Assembly (NCBI GenBank): GCA_014190295.1 | Contig: BJGF01000004.1 | Coordinates: 1 to 46,443, forward strand | Direction of reading: 5' to 3' | Source: Actinomycetes bacterium | GTDB taxonomy: Bacteria; Actinomycetota; Acidimicrobiia; Acidimicrobiales; Ilumatobacteraceae | DNA length: 46,443 nucleotides | Part shown: positions 1 through 8,012 of the stretch, one piece after another | Layout of the letters: every line of letters starts with the position of its first letter | Numbering within the stretch: position 1 is the stretch's first letter | The notes under the pieces: model-generated | What the model was told of the DNA's origin: nothing | The model's database searches: none | Seen by the model: the letters and a program-made list of their open reading frames with translations, nothing else | Program-made: the position numbers and the translations under genes

Positions 1-196
1 CTTCGAGTGCATCTATATCGCTCTGTGCGTTTTTTTGCTGGGATGAAATATTCAGGCTTTCTTTTTTAATTTGATCACGCACTCCAATCGCCGTGGCCAA
101 TGTCGTGCGTTCAGCAAGTGTCACGAGACGATGACGCAATTGGTGCAAAGCGGTGTCAAGATGTTGAAGATCAAGCAATAGTTTTAGCGAAGACAT
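1..196 (-). CDS. C4-type zinc-ribbon/coiled-coil protein (COG1579-like), 5' part only
   Basis: This is the N-terminal 65 residues of a gene that runs off the left edge of the window. Translation starts at the ATG whose complement is at 194-196, two bases after the stop of the upstream penicillin-binding protein gene, so the two are probably co-transcribed. The visible part (MSSLKLLLDLQHLDTALHQL, then a Glu/Lys/Gln-rich stretch) resembles the long N-terminal coiled coil of COG1579 proteins, which carry a four-cysteine zinc ribbon at the C terminus. The ribbon itself lies outside the window, so the family call rests on the N-terminal pattern alone. The role of this family in bacteria is poorly defined. 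No strong ribosome-binding site is visible, which suits translational coupling. Confidence 0.65.
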   Translation of the reverse strand, partial: MSSLKLLLDLQHLDTALHQLRHRLVTLAERTTLATAIGVRDQIKKESLNISSQQKNAQSDIDALE

Positions 197-198
197 GA

Positions 199-2493
199 TT
201 AGTTTCCGATTGATGTTTGCACAGAATCTGGAAACGGCTTTGAGCATTCATAAAAGTACAGGCCAAGATCCGTGGTCGGCACCGGCGAATACGGATTCGA
301 GTCGGTCGGAGAGATTGTCGTAAATGGAGTCAGCACGCTGATCACCACAGTATTAGGTGTGGCCGTCTCGGCACCAGGGGCCAACGTTGTTGTTGTAGAT
401 GCATTGCCTTTCGACTTAACGGTTGTTTCAGAAACTGTCGATGGTGGAATTGTTCCAGAAATCACTTTCGCGGCGCATTCAACACCAGGCAGGTAGAGCC
501 GAAGTGGCGCGCGGGTTGGTATCGGCGGTTGATTAAATTCGAGTACTTCTAAACCATTGTGCACTTCATCCATATATGACTTCCAAATCATTGCCGGAAA
601 CATCGCGCCTTGCACTCCGGTACGAGTTCCAATTACTGCCGAGAACTCAGGAACATTCGACTTTGTCATCTTGGTGTAACCCTTTGGATCTCCAACCCAA
701 ACTGCTGTCGCATATTGTCGAGTGAACCCAACGAACCATGCGTTGGTGTTGTTGTCTTGCGTTCCAGTTTTACCTGCCGCAGGCCGTTTATCTTTGAGCG
801 ACGTGCGACGTGCAGTTCCGCGTTCAATAACACCACGTAAAACATCGGTCGCATTGAGCGCAACATCTCGCGGCAAAGTTTGTTCGGGCTTTGGCGCTTC
901 ATACTGATAGATAGTCGCTCCGCTTGAATCTTCAATTCGTTCAATCATGTATGGCTGGATATGAACCCCAGAATTTGCGATCGTCTGAATACCAGATGCC
1001 ATATCCATCGCACTCATCTCGTTGGCACCAGTTGGCAAACTCGCATATGGCTGAATGGTGTACTGCTCTTTGCTTAACCACTCTGATGACGCCATGCGAT
1101 AGATCATTTCGACTGTACGTTCAAGACCAACGATCTGAGACAATTTCGCATAGGCGCAGTTGATTGAAAGCCAAGTCATCACACGCAACGGTGCTGTTGG
1201 TTGACTGACACCATTACTTATCAAGAATGGTTCTTCAATATTATTTGGATTCGGCAGGGTGCACGGAAGCGTGCCGTCGATTTGATCATCGGGCATCACA
1301 CCCGCCTGCAGTGCCGCAGCAAGAATAAAAAACTTGACGCTTGATCCAGTTTGTCTTCGACGCAATGCCAGATTGACTTCGCTCACGCCTGCTTTGAATC
1401 CAGGACCACCGACCATCGCGCGAATCGCACCAGATTCGACGTCGAGCGAAACAACTGCCGCAGTTATGCCGGCTTTGTTAATTGGAAGTTCATTCTTGAC
1501 TGCCTGCTCGGCAGCCAACTGTGCCTTCGAATCAAGAGTCGTATAAATCTTGATTCCGCCGCGAAACAAAGTGTTGTAACGCTGTTGATAAGTTGCACCC
1601 AATACATCTGTGCGATTCAGCAGATAATCCTTGACTTCTTCGGTGAAGTAGGTGCGCTCGACACTGCGACTTTCTACTTTGCCGAGCACCTCTGGAATTT
1701 CTGGCTTTACACCGAGTGCGGCTCGTTGTTCTTGACTCAGCAATCCAGTAGAGACAAGACGATCCAAAACTTCTATATAACGTGCCCGCGAACTGTCTGG
1801 ATGCAAGATTGGATCGTATGTTGATGGTGCTTGAATAAGTCCGGCGATAAAAGCACCATTCACCAATGTCAATTCACTGACATCTTTGCCGAAATATCTT
1901 TCTGCGGCAGCCTGCAGACCATATGTATTGTTGCCCAGATAAATCGTGTTGAGATAACGCTCAAGAATCGTTCTTTTCGGAACAAGTTTTTCTAACATCA
2001 CCGCATATCGTGCTTGCAAAACTTTGTATCGTCCATCGCGCTCGAAGCCGGCAAGAAATTCATTTTTGACGACTTGCATCGAGATCGTACTTGCCCCCTG
2101 CTTGGCACCGCCCTGGGAGTTAGACAAAATTGCACGAGTAAAGGCTCGAAGATTCACGCCCTTGTGACGCTCAAACTCATTGTCTTCAAGAGCCAAAATT
2201 GCCGAAACTACATCTACTGGAATTTTGTCGATATTCAAGATCTGACTATTTTCCAACTGATACGAACTAATTTGTTTACCACTTGAGTCATAGGCATAAC
2301 TGCGTTCGGCCAGACCTGAAAAATTATTCAAGGCTGGGGGCACTTGTGAATGTGCATTTAGAATTCCCCAAATTTGTGGAGCGATGACCGTGACCACGGC
2401 ACAGATGAACAATGCACCGGCAAGAATTACAGTCCCGAGGCGCATTACAAGCAGACCTCGGGCAGTGAGAGCCACGCGGAGAAACTTCTTCAC
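199..2493 (-). CDS. Class A penicillin-binding protein (bifunctional transglycosylase/transpeptidase)
   Basis: The 764-residue bifunctional peptidoglycan synthase polymerises lipid II and cross-links stem peptides outside the membrane. It has a short cytoplasmic N terminus and one membrane segment at about residues 14-38. A GT51 transglycosylase domain follows, with the EDNEF motif containing the catalytic Glu near residue 103 and GASTISMQ at 133-140. The transpeptidase domain has SSVK with nucleophile Ser384, SIN at 443-445 and KTGT at 575-578, so all three catalytic motifs are intact. The C terminus (about 690-750) is rich in Thr, Ser and Pro, a low-complexity tail common in actinobacterial PBPs; no PASTA domain is visible. 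The start is a GTG. The gene is divergent from the oxidoreductase at 2574 and precedes the partial zinc-ribbon gene by two bases. Confidence 0.93.
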   Translation of the reverse strand: MKKFLRVALTARGLLVMRLGTVILAGALFICAVVTVIAPQIWGILNAHSQVPPALNNFSGLAERSYAYDSSGKQISSYQLENSQILNIDKIPVDVVSAILALEDNEFERHKGVNLRAFTRAILSNSQGGAKQGASTISMQVVKNEFLAGFERDGRYKVLQARYAVMLEKLVPKRTILERYLNTIYLGNNTYGLQAAAERYFGKDVSELTLVNGAFIAGLIQAPSTYDPILHPDSSRARYIEVLDRLVSTGLLSQEQRAALGVKPEIPEVLGKVESRSVERTYFTEEVKDYLLNRTDVLGATYQQRYNTLFRGGIKIYTTLDSKAQLAAEQAVKNELPINKAGITAAVVSLDVESGAIRAMVGGPGFKAGVSEVNLALRRRQTGSSVKFFILAAALQAGVMPDDQIDGTLPCTLPNPNNIEEPFLISNGVSQPTAPLRVMTWLSINCAYAKLSQIVGLERTVEMIYRMASSEWLSKEQYTIQPYASLPTGANEMSAMDMASGIQTIANSGVHIQPYMIERIEDSSGATIYQYEAPKPEQTLPRDVALNATDVLRGVIERGTARRTSLKDKRPAAGKTGTQDNNTNAWFVGFTRQYATAVWVGDPKGYTKMTKSNVPEFSAVIGTRTGVQGAMFPAMIWKSYMDEVHNGLEVLEFNQPPIPTRAPLRLYLPGVECAAKVISGTIPPSTVSETTVKSKGNASTTTTLAPGAETATPNTVVISVLTPFTTISPTDSNPYSPVPTTDLGLYFYECSKPFPDSVQTSIGN

Positions 2494-2573
2494 GACATCT
2501 CTAATCTACTTGCCACGAAACTTCGCAATCATCCAACGTGACGCGTGACGCATTCACAAGGTACTGTTTTCAT

Positions 2574-3524
2574 ATGACAAATAAGCCACAATCACTGCGC
2601 CCGTTTAGATTCGGCGTCCAGGCAAGCAAGGCTGATTCGCGAAAACAATGGATTGACCTAGCAAAAACAACCGAAGACAACGGCTTTAGTTCACTCACAA
2701 TGCCTGATCACTTCACCGATCAACTTGCGCCAGTACCTGCCCTCATGTCCGCCGCCGATGCGACGACAAAATTACGAATCGGTGCTCTCGTTTGGGATAA
2801 CGATTACAAACATCCAGTCGTGTTGGCAAAAGAATTGGCAACAATGGATCTACTTTCTGACGGCCGATTAGAAATCGGCATCGGTGCCGGTTGGATGATC
2901 AGCGACTACGAACAATCCGGAATGGCCTACGACCGTCCTGGAGTTCGCATCGACAGATTCGTCGAAGGTCTTTCTATAATTCGCAGCGCAATGACTGGCG
3001 AAAAGTTTTCGTTCTCTGGTGCGCACTACAAAGTCAACGACTACGCATCGGCTCCTCTGCCGGTGCAGCGTCCTTGCCCGCCGATTTTGATTGGTGGCGG
3101 TGGCAAACGAGTTTTGACTCTCGCTGCAAAACTCGCCGACATCGTCGGCATTAATCCTTCGATGAAAGATGGCGTGGTGAATGCCGAGACTATTTCTCAC
3201 ATGACTGCTGAAGCAGTTTCTGAAAAAATTGAAATTGTAAGCAATGCTGCGGGTTCTCGAATGTCAGAAATTGAACTAAACATTCGCACGTTTTTGGTGA
3301 ATATTCGCGACAGCGCAGATGAAGCGATCAATGGCACGGCAAATATGTTTAAAGTCGAGCCAAAAATGATTGCCGATTCACCGTTTGCGCTGATGGGACC
3401 GCCTGCGAAAATCGCCGAAGATCTGCTTGAACGTCGTGAACGCTGGGGCTTGTCTTACGTCATCGTCGGTGGCGAAGATGTAAATAGTTTTGCACCGGTG
3501 ATCAAAATACTTTCCGGAAAATAA
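2574..3524 (+). CDS. LLM-class F420-dependent oxidoreductase (MSMEG_2516-like)
   Basis: The protein has the luciferase-like monooxygenase TIM-barrel fold used by many F420- or FMN-dependent actinobacterial enzymes. Diagnostic stretches are RFGVQASKADSR at the start, MPDHFTDQLAPVPALM, the AADATTKLRIGALVWDNDYK strand region and LSDGRLEIGIGAGW. These match the pattern of the MSMEG_2516-type subfamily (TIGR03621), whose substrates are not known. I chose the ATG at 2574 because homologues begin just before the RFGVQ strand and AAGG lies about 12 bases upstream. A start at 2538 would add 12 residues. The product is then 316 residues, usual for the family. FbiC at 27262 indicates that F420 is made, so F420 use is plausible, but the cofactor cannot be proved from sequence. 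It converges on the next gene with an 18-base gap. Confidence 0.82.
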   Translation: MTNKPQSLRPFRFGVQASKADSRKQWIDLAKTTEDNGFSSLTMPDHFTDQLAPVPALMSAADATTKLRIGALVWDNDYKHPVVLAKELATMDLLSDGRLEIGIGAGWMISDYEQSGMAYDRPGVRIDRFVEGLSIIRSAMTGEKFSFSGAHYKVNDYASAPLPVQRPCPPILIGGGGKRVLTLAAKLADIVGINPSMKDGVVNAETISHMTAEAVSEKIEIVSNAAGSRMSEIELNIRTFLVNIRDSADEAINGTANMFKVEPKMIADSPFALMGPPAKIAEDLLERRERWGLSYVIVGGEDVNSFAPVIKILSGK

Positions 3525-3542
3525 CTAGTTACCGCAACAGGA

Positions 3543-4835
3543 TTAATATCCTGGAACGATTGCGCGCTTAACCGGACGATCCCATCCAGGTTGCCCGGTT
3601 GGCTTTGGGCTCGGCCACAAACCAGGGCCCATCTCCATGATTCCGTGGTGAGTGTTGTACTCGCCAAGCAAATTCAAAAACGGCACAGCATCAAATGCTT
3701 CCGGGCCGCGTACTCCTGTGCCCTTCCAACTTCCGTTTGCCAACAACTCGAGAGCCACAACCGGACACATTGCGGTCTGCCACAAAACTGCTTGCGAACC
3801 CCAATCACGCATCGTGGTTTCATTATCGGCGACATGATACAAATAAACTTCACGCGGCTTACCGTCGTAAGTTCCTTTGACCCATGTTCCTGCACAAGTT
3901 CGACCGTGCATCAAGTGACCAAGTTTTGCAGGATTAGGAAGTACTGCGGCCAAAACATCTCGCGGTGAAACATGAACATCACCAACACGAATTTTTTCGT
4001 TACTGTCCAGACCCAAATACGCAAATGTCTTCAGCCAGTCGATGAACTCTGCGCCAAGGCTGTATTTGAATGTGACCCGATTGCAGTCGATCTCACGAGG
4101 GATCATGATCACTTCTTCGTGTTCTACATTGACGCATTCGTATGCACCAATTCCTGCCGGAAAGTGAAAAATCTCCGGCTCGCTGAAACAGTCGGTTGTG
4201 AACAAACCGCGATTTCGCTCCCAGACAATTGGTGGATTGAGAGTTTCTTCGATCGTCGTCCAAATTGAAAACGTTGGTGCAAAATCTAAACCGTCAATCG
4301 AAAGATTCGACCCGTCACGCACGCCGATCTCGTCGATCGTGTCAAACAAATGATCAGATGCATAGCGTGCAAAGACATTGCTCAACCCAGGCTCGACACC
4401 CATTCCTACGAGTGCTAATAATCCTTTTTCTTTCCAGCGCTCGTCGGCAGAAATTTGATCTTTGCCGAGATGCTCACCAACTTCTTCATACGGATTAGTT
4501 GGGTGCGGCTTACTTAAGTTCATTGCCATATCTAGATAACTACAACCGGCTTCGAATGCGGCTTCGAAAATTGATTCGTTTAGTCGCGGGTCACAAGCAT
4601 TAACGATCACGTCTGCTTTAACACGCCGCGCGAGATCGACGATGTCTGTTTTGCTTCGAGCATCAACTTTGGCTGAAGAAAACCGACCAGGTTCTTCGAG
4701 TTTGGCGATGATCTCATCACCGCGACCCGAGTTGATGTCAGCCAATATAAACGAGTCGAAGAAACTGCGGGTTTCGGCGATTGAAGCCATACCGCCACCC
4801 ACCCCGCCAGCACCAATAACAAGGATGTTTGCCAC
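3543..4835 (-). CDS. Saccharopine dehydrogenase-family NAD(P)-dependent oxidoreductase
   Basis: The 430-residue protein begins with a Rossmann dinucleotide-binding loop, ILVIGAGGVGGGMA, at about residues 4-17. An acidic residue ends the second strand (ILADINSGRG), as in saccharopine dehydrogenase (COG1748) relatives that include carboxynorspermidine synthase. The middle segment VNACDPRLNESIFEAAFEAG is also characteristic of the family. The C-terminal half carries the substrate domain, including the GVEPGLSNVFARYA stretch. Family members reductively join or split amino acids at an imine, and carboxynorspermidine synthase links aspartate semialdehyde to a diamine. The precise substrate here is not evident. 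Translation uses a GTG start. The gene stands alone between the oxidoreductase at 2574 and cinA. A short CAGGAT/ATCCTG inverted repeat overlaps its stop but has no T tract. Confidence 0.75.
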   Translation of the reverse strand: MANILVIGAGGVGGGMASIAETRSFFDSFILADINSGRGDEIIAKLEEPGRFSSAKVDARSKTDIVDLARRVKADVIVNACDPRLNESIFEAAFEAGCSYLDMAMNLSKPHPTNPYEEVGEHLGKDQISADERWKEKGLLALVGMGVEPGLSNVFARYASDHLFDTIDEIGVRDGSNLSIDGLDFAPTFSIWTTIEETLNPPIVWERNRGLFTTDCFSEPEIFHFPAGIGAYECVNVEHEEVIMIPREIDCNRVTFKYSLGAEFIDWLKTFAYLGLDSNEKIRVGDVHVSPRDVLAAVLPNPAKLGHLMHGRTCAGTWVKGTYDGKPREVYLYHVADNETTMRDWGSQAVLWQTAMCPVVALELLANGSWKGTGVRGPEAFDAVPFLNLLGEYNTHHGIMEMGPGLWPSPKPTGQPGWDRPVKRAIVPGY

Positions 4836-4899
4836 AATAAGCCTGATTGCATTTCTTGTCGCTACTCGGGTGTAACGAACTACTTAAGTCTACCTTGCG

Positions 4900-6132
4900 T
4901 TAATGCAGCTCATTTCTTAAGAAGTTCAGCGCACTAATCACTGACAACTGACGCATTTGTTCGCGACCGATCGGCAAGTGCATCGTTGTTGACTTAGTTG
5001 ACCCGTCAGGCATCGCGATGCCGACACAAAGTGTGCCGACCTTTACGCCCTGCTGCTCACTTGGACCAGCGACACCGGTCAGAGAAAGTCCGATATCGCT
5101 ACCCAAAGCTTTTTTAACCCCGATAGCCATTTCTTTAGCTGCGGATTCACTGGCAACTATTTCATTGGTGATTCCGAGTACCTCATATTTCACGTCGCTT
5201 GCATAACTAACGATGCCACCTCGAAACACATCGCTCGCACCAGGCACTGCCGTGAGTCGACCAGAAACTAAACCGCCAGTCACCGACTCGGCAACACCAA
5301 GCGTGAGATTCTTTTGACGCAACATATCAAGCACCACCGACTCCATCGTCTGTTCATCAACACCAAAAACTAATGGACCGACCTGATCACGAACTTTTGC
5401 ATCCCAAACATCGATCAAACGGATTGCATCTTGCTGAGTATTGGCTTTTGCTGTTAGTCGTACTTTGATTCCTTCCCAACCGCTCGCCAAAAATGCAAGA
5501 GTCGGGTTGCCAAATTTTTCAAGTTCGTTGATCACTCCCACCAGCCGTTCGTTGAGTCCGCTCTCGCTGTCGCCCCACGTTCTCAACACTCGGCTTTTGA
5601 TTACGGATGCTTCACCGCTGCGCATCAACAAATCCGGCAAAATCGCGCGCTCAAACATTTCATAAAGTTCAAACGGCACACCAGGCACCGCATACATAAC
5701 TTTTTCGCCGACTGGGCAGATTAAACCTGGCGCAGTACCCCGTCGCTGCTCGATAATTTTCGCTCCACGTGGCACCATTGCTTGACGCAAATTGTTTTCT
5801 GGCATTCGGCGATTACGTGCAGTGAACATCTGCTCAATAACCAGGGCGACTTCATCATTCATTTCTAATTCGACGCCCATAATTTCGGCGATTGCTTCGC
5901 GTGTGATGTCGTCGTGAGTTGGCCCCAGACCACCACAAATAATTACCGCATCAGTCTCGGCAAGCGTAGAACGCAACGTCGAAACAATGCGAGCCAAATT
6001 GTCGCCAACTTTTACTTGAAACAGCGAATCAATTCCCGCGGCGGCAAGTTGCTCGCCAAGCCAGGACGAGTTTGTATCAACAATTTGTCCGAGCAACAGT
6101 TCTGTGCCGATTGCGACAACACTGCAACGCAT
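4900..6132 (-). CDS. cinA: CinA family protein, NMN amidohydrolase/competence-damage protein
   Basis: This is a full-length two-domain CinA of 410 residues. The N-terminal MoaB/MogA-like domain starts MRCSVVAIGTELLLGQIVDT and carries the GGLGPTHDDIT motif. The C-terminal PncC-type domain has VAESVTGGLVSGRLT, followed by FRGGIVSYASDVK and SLTGVAGPS. In characterised members the C-terminal domain deamidates nicotinamide mononucleotide in pyridine nucleotide salvage, and the N-terminal domain can hydrolyse ADP-ribose. The start codon overlaps the pgsA stop by one base (TAATG), indicating translational coupling. Position after ftsK-rimO-pgsA matches the order seen in many actinobacteria. recA, often next in that order, is absent here; a saccharopine-dehydrogenase-like gene follows instead. 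Confidence 0.93.
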   Translation of the reverse strand: MRCSVVAIGTELLLGQIVDTNSSWLGEQLAAAGIDSLFQVKVGDNLARIVSTLRSTLAETDAVIICGGLGPTHDDITREAIAEIMGVELEMNDEVALVIEQMFTARNRRMPENNLRQAMVPRGAKIIEQRRGTAPGLICPVGEKVMYAVPGVPFELYEMFERAILPDLLMRSGEASVIKSRVLRTWGDSESGLNERLVGVINELEKFGNPTLAFLASGWEGIKVRLTAKANTQQDAIRLIDVWDAKVRDQVGPLVFGVDEQTMESVVLDMLRQKNLTLGVAESVTGGLVSGRLTAVPGASDVFRGGIVSYASDVKYEVLGITNEIVASESAAKEMAIGVKKALGSDIGLSLTGVAGPSEQQGVKVGTLCVGIAMPDGSTKSTTMHLPIGREQMRQLSVISALNFLRNELH

Positions 6133-6698
6133 TATTTTGCTGCCCTTCTTAAAATAAAGCCGGGTCGAAATGCGCGCACCGCATATTGGGTGCCACTAAT
6201 GATCGTCAAAGAAACGGCCAACCACAATGTCGTCTTCCATGCATATGTCATATCAAGAGCGCTAAATGGCGCAAGAGCAAAACCAATCGATACTTGCTGG
6301 CTGAGCGTTTTAATTTTCGCGATTCGGCTGGCCGGCACCGATACACCTTTGGCTCCAACAACGACTCGATAAACACTGACGATTACTTCGCGAATCGCAA
6401 TGATCACGACGGGCCAAATCGAAAACATCCCACGATTGACGAGCGTGAACATTGCCCCGAGCACGAGCACCTTGTCGGCTAACGGGTCTAAAAAAGCCCC
6501 ACTGCGGGTGGCTCCATGTCGGCGCGCCAAATATCCATCAAGCACGTCACTCACACAGAGTGCAAACCATAACCATGCAGCCAACCATGAGCCGGCGTTG
6601 TCGAGTGGAATAACCGTAAACAACAGTGGCGAAACCAAAATTCGCGAAACAGTTACGGCATTGGCCCAGGTTGCAAGTGCATTTGGATCTACTGGCAT
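6132..6698 (-). CDS. pgsA: CDP-diacylglycerol--glycerol-3-phosphate 3-phosphatidyltransferase
   Basis: The 188-residue integral membrane protein of the CDP-alcohol phosphatidyltransferase family transfers phosphatidyl from CDP-diacylglycerol to an alcohol, here probably glycerol-3-phosphate on the way to phosphatidylglycerol. The catalytic signature D-x2-D-G-x2-A-R-x7-8-G-x3-D-x3-D is complete: Asp51, Asp54, Gly55, Arg59, Gly67, Asp71 and Asp75. Several hydrophobic segments flank it. It lies three bases after rimO and overlaps cinA by one base, so it sits in an ftsK-rimO-pgsA-cinA unit. Actinobacteria often have several paralogues, including phosphatidylinositol-phosphate synthase. The operon position supports PgsA rather than those, but the alcohol substrate is inferred. 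Confidence 0.88.
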   Translation of the reverse strand: MPVDPNALATWANAVTVSRILVSPLLFTVIPLDNAGSWLAAWLWFALCVSDVLDGYLARRHGATRSGAFLDPLADKVLVLGAMFTLVNRGMFSIWPVVIIAIREVIVSVYRVVVGAKGVSVPASRIAKIKTLSQQVSIGFALAPFSALDMTYAWKTTLWLAVSLTIISGTQYAVRAFRPGFILRRAAK

Positions 6699-6701
6699 TT
6701 T

Positions 6702-7985
6702 TTATCTACTTGCTGCATCGCTCGAAGCACCAACGGCGACAAGATCTGGTCCGAACGCATTAGCGATTTCAACTTGTACAAAACTTCCCACTTGTAAAGT
6801 CTCGCTGACATGAATTACCCCGTCAATTTCAGGGGCTTCGCGATGACTACGCGCGATTCCGGCTGAATCGACAAGCACATCGAGCGTCTCGCCGATCAAG
6901 TCGTCACGGCGACGAGCAGTAATCGTGTCTTGCATCTCGCGCAGTTCACCAAGTCGCTCATCCATCAATGATTTCTCAACCCGATCTGGCAAGTTGACCG
7001 CATAAGTCCCATCTTCGGGGCTGAACGCGAAAAATCCGCACCAGTCAAGTTGTGCGTCTTCAACAAATCGCAACAACTGGTCGTGGTCTTCTTCTGTTTC
7101 GCCCGGGTATCCGACAATAAAATTGCTGCGCATCGCCGCTTGTGGTTCACGCTTACGAATATCTTCGATCCGATTCAAAAATCGCGTTCCGTCTCCCCAG
7201 CGTCGCATTCTTCGCAAATGTGCCTTAGAAACATGTTGCAGAGACAAATCAAAATATGGAACACCAGTTGCACAAATTGCGTCGACCAAAGCATCACTCA
7301 AGTCGCTTGGATATAAATACAACAACCTCGTGCGCTCAACTTTGCTGGCGACTTGATTGACCAAGTTGACTATCGATCCGGCACCGAGTTCTTCGGGACG
7401 ATCTTTTCCGTAACTTGCCAGATCTTGCGCGACGAGAACAATTTCTTTGGCACCAAGTTGATCGACTTCGGCGAGAATTGATTCAACATCACGGCTGCGT
7501 TGCGGACCCCGAAATGATGGAATCGCACAAAAACCGCAATTACGGTCGCAGCCCTCGGCGATCTTTATGTAAGCCCATGGCGAACTTGATTTGGGTCGCG
7601 GCAAATTCAACAGGTCAAAAGACGGAACCTTCTCACTGGCTAACGACAAAGACTTTTTTGTAAGTGTTATTGGCACACCAAAACCTGCAATGTGATCAGC
7701 CTCGGGAAGCGACTCGGTAAGTTCAGAGCCATATCTTTCGGCCATGCAACCAGTCACCACGACCCGTGCACCATCTTTACGTTGCTTCGAAAGTGCCAGA
7801 ACCGTGTCTATTGATTCTCGACGAGCGTCTTCAATGAACGCGCAAGTGTTAACAACCACCAGATCAGCCAGACCTACATCATCGGTTCGAATAAGGCCGT
7901 CGAGCAACAGCGTGCCAATTATTTTGTCGGAGTCAACGTCATTTTTTGGACAGCCAAGTGACTCAAGATAAAAGCTCTGCGTCAC
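6702..7985 (-). CDS. rimO: Ribosomal protein S12 methylthiotransferase
   Basis: A radical-SAM methylthiotransferase of 427 residues that adds a methylthio group to the conserved aspartate of ribosomal protein S12. The N-terminal UPF0004 domain binds an auxiliary 4Fe-4S cluster through Cys12 (SLGCPKN), Cys48 (VVNTCAF) and Cys80 (VTGCMAER). The radical-SAM triad is Cys146, Cys150 and Cys153 in EGCDRNCGFCAIPSFRG. The C-terminal TRAM domain follows (about 360-425). SLGCPKN and AIPSFRGPQRSR favour RimO over the tRNA enzyme MiaB. It lies 27 bases after ftsK and three bases before pgsA in one apparent transcription unit. Confidence 0.94.
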   Translation of the reverse strand: MTQSFYLESLGCPKNDVDSDKIIGTLLLDGLIRTDDVGLADLVVVNTCAFIEDARRESIDTVLALSKQRKDGARVVVTGCMAERYGSELTESLPEADHIAGFGVPITLTKKSLSLASEKVPSFDLLNLPRPKSSSPWAYIKIAEGCDRNCGFCAIPSFRGPQRSRDVESILAEVDQLGAKEIVLVAQDLASYGKDRPEELGAGSIVNLVNQVASKVERTRLLYLYPSDLSDALVDAICATGVPYFDLSLQHVSKAHLRRMRRWGDGTRFLNRIEDIRKREPQAAMRSNFIVGYPGETEEDHDQLLRFVEDAQLDWCGFFAFSPEDGTYAVNLPDRVEKSLMDERLGELREMQDTITARRRDDLIGETLDVLVDSAGIARSHREAPEIDGVIHVSETLQVGSFVQVEIANAFGPDLVAVGASSDAASR

Positions 7986-8012
7986 GACACTTAATGCTAT
8001 CTATCTATTGAT

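Noticed and set aside
1351-1824. 157-residue plus-strand frame inside the penicillin-binding protein gene
   Set aside because: It lies wholly opposite an intact gene with all catalytic motifs and has no recognisable domain.
3538-3553. CAGGAT/ATCCTG inverted repeat as a terminator between convergent genes
   Set aside because: The stem is six pairs without a following T tract and overlaps a stop codon, so termination is not supported.
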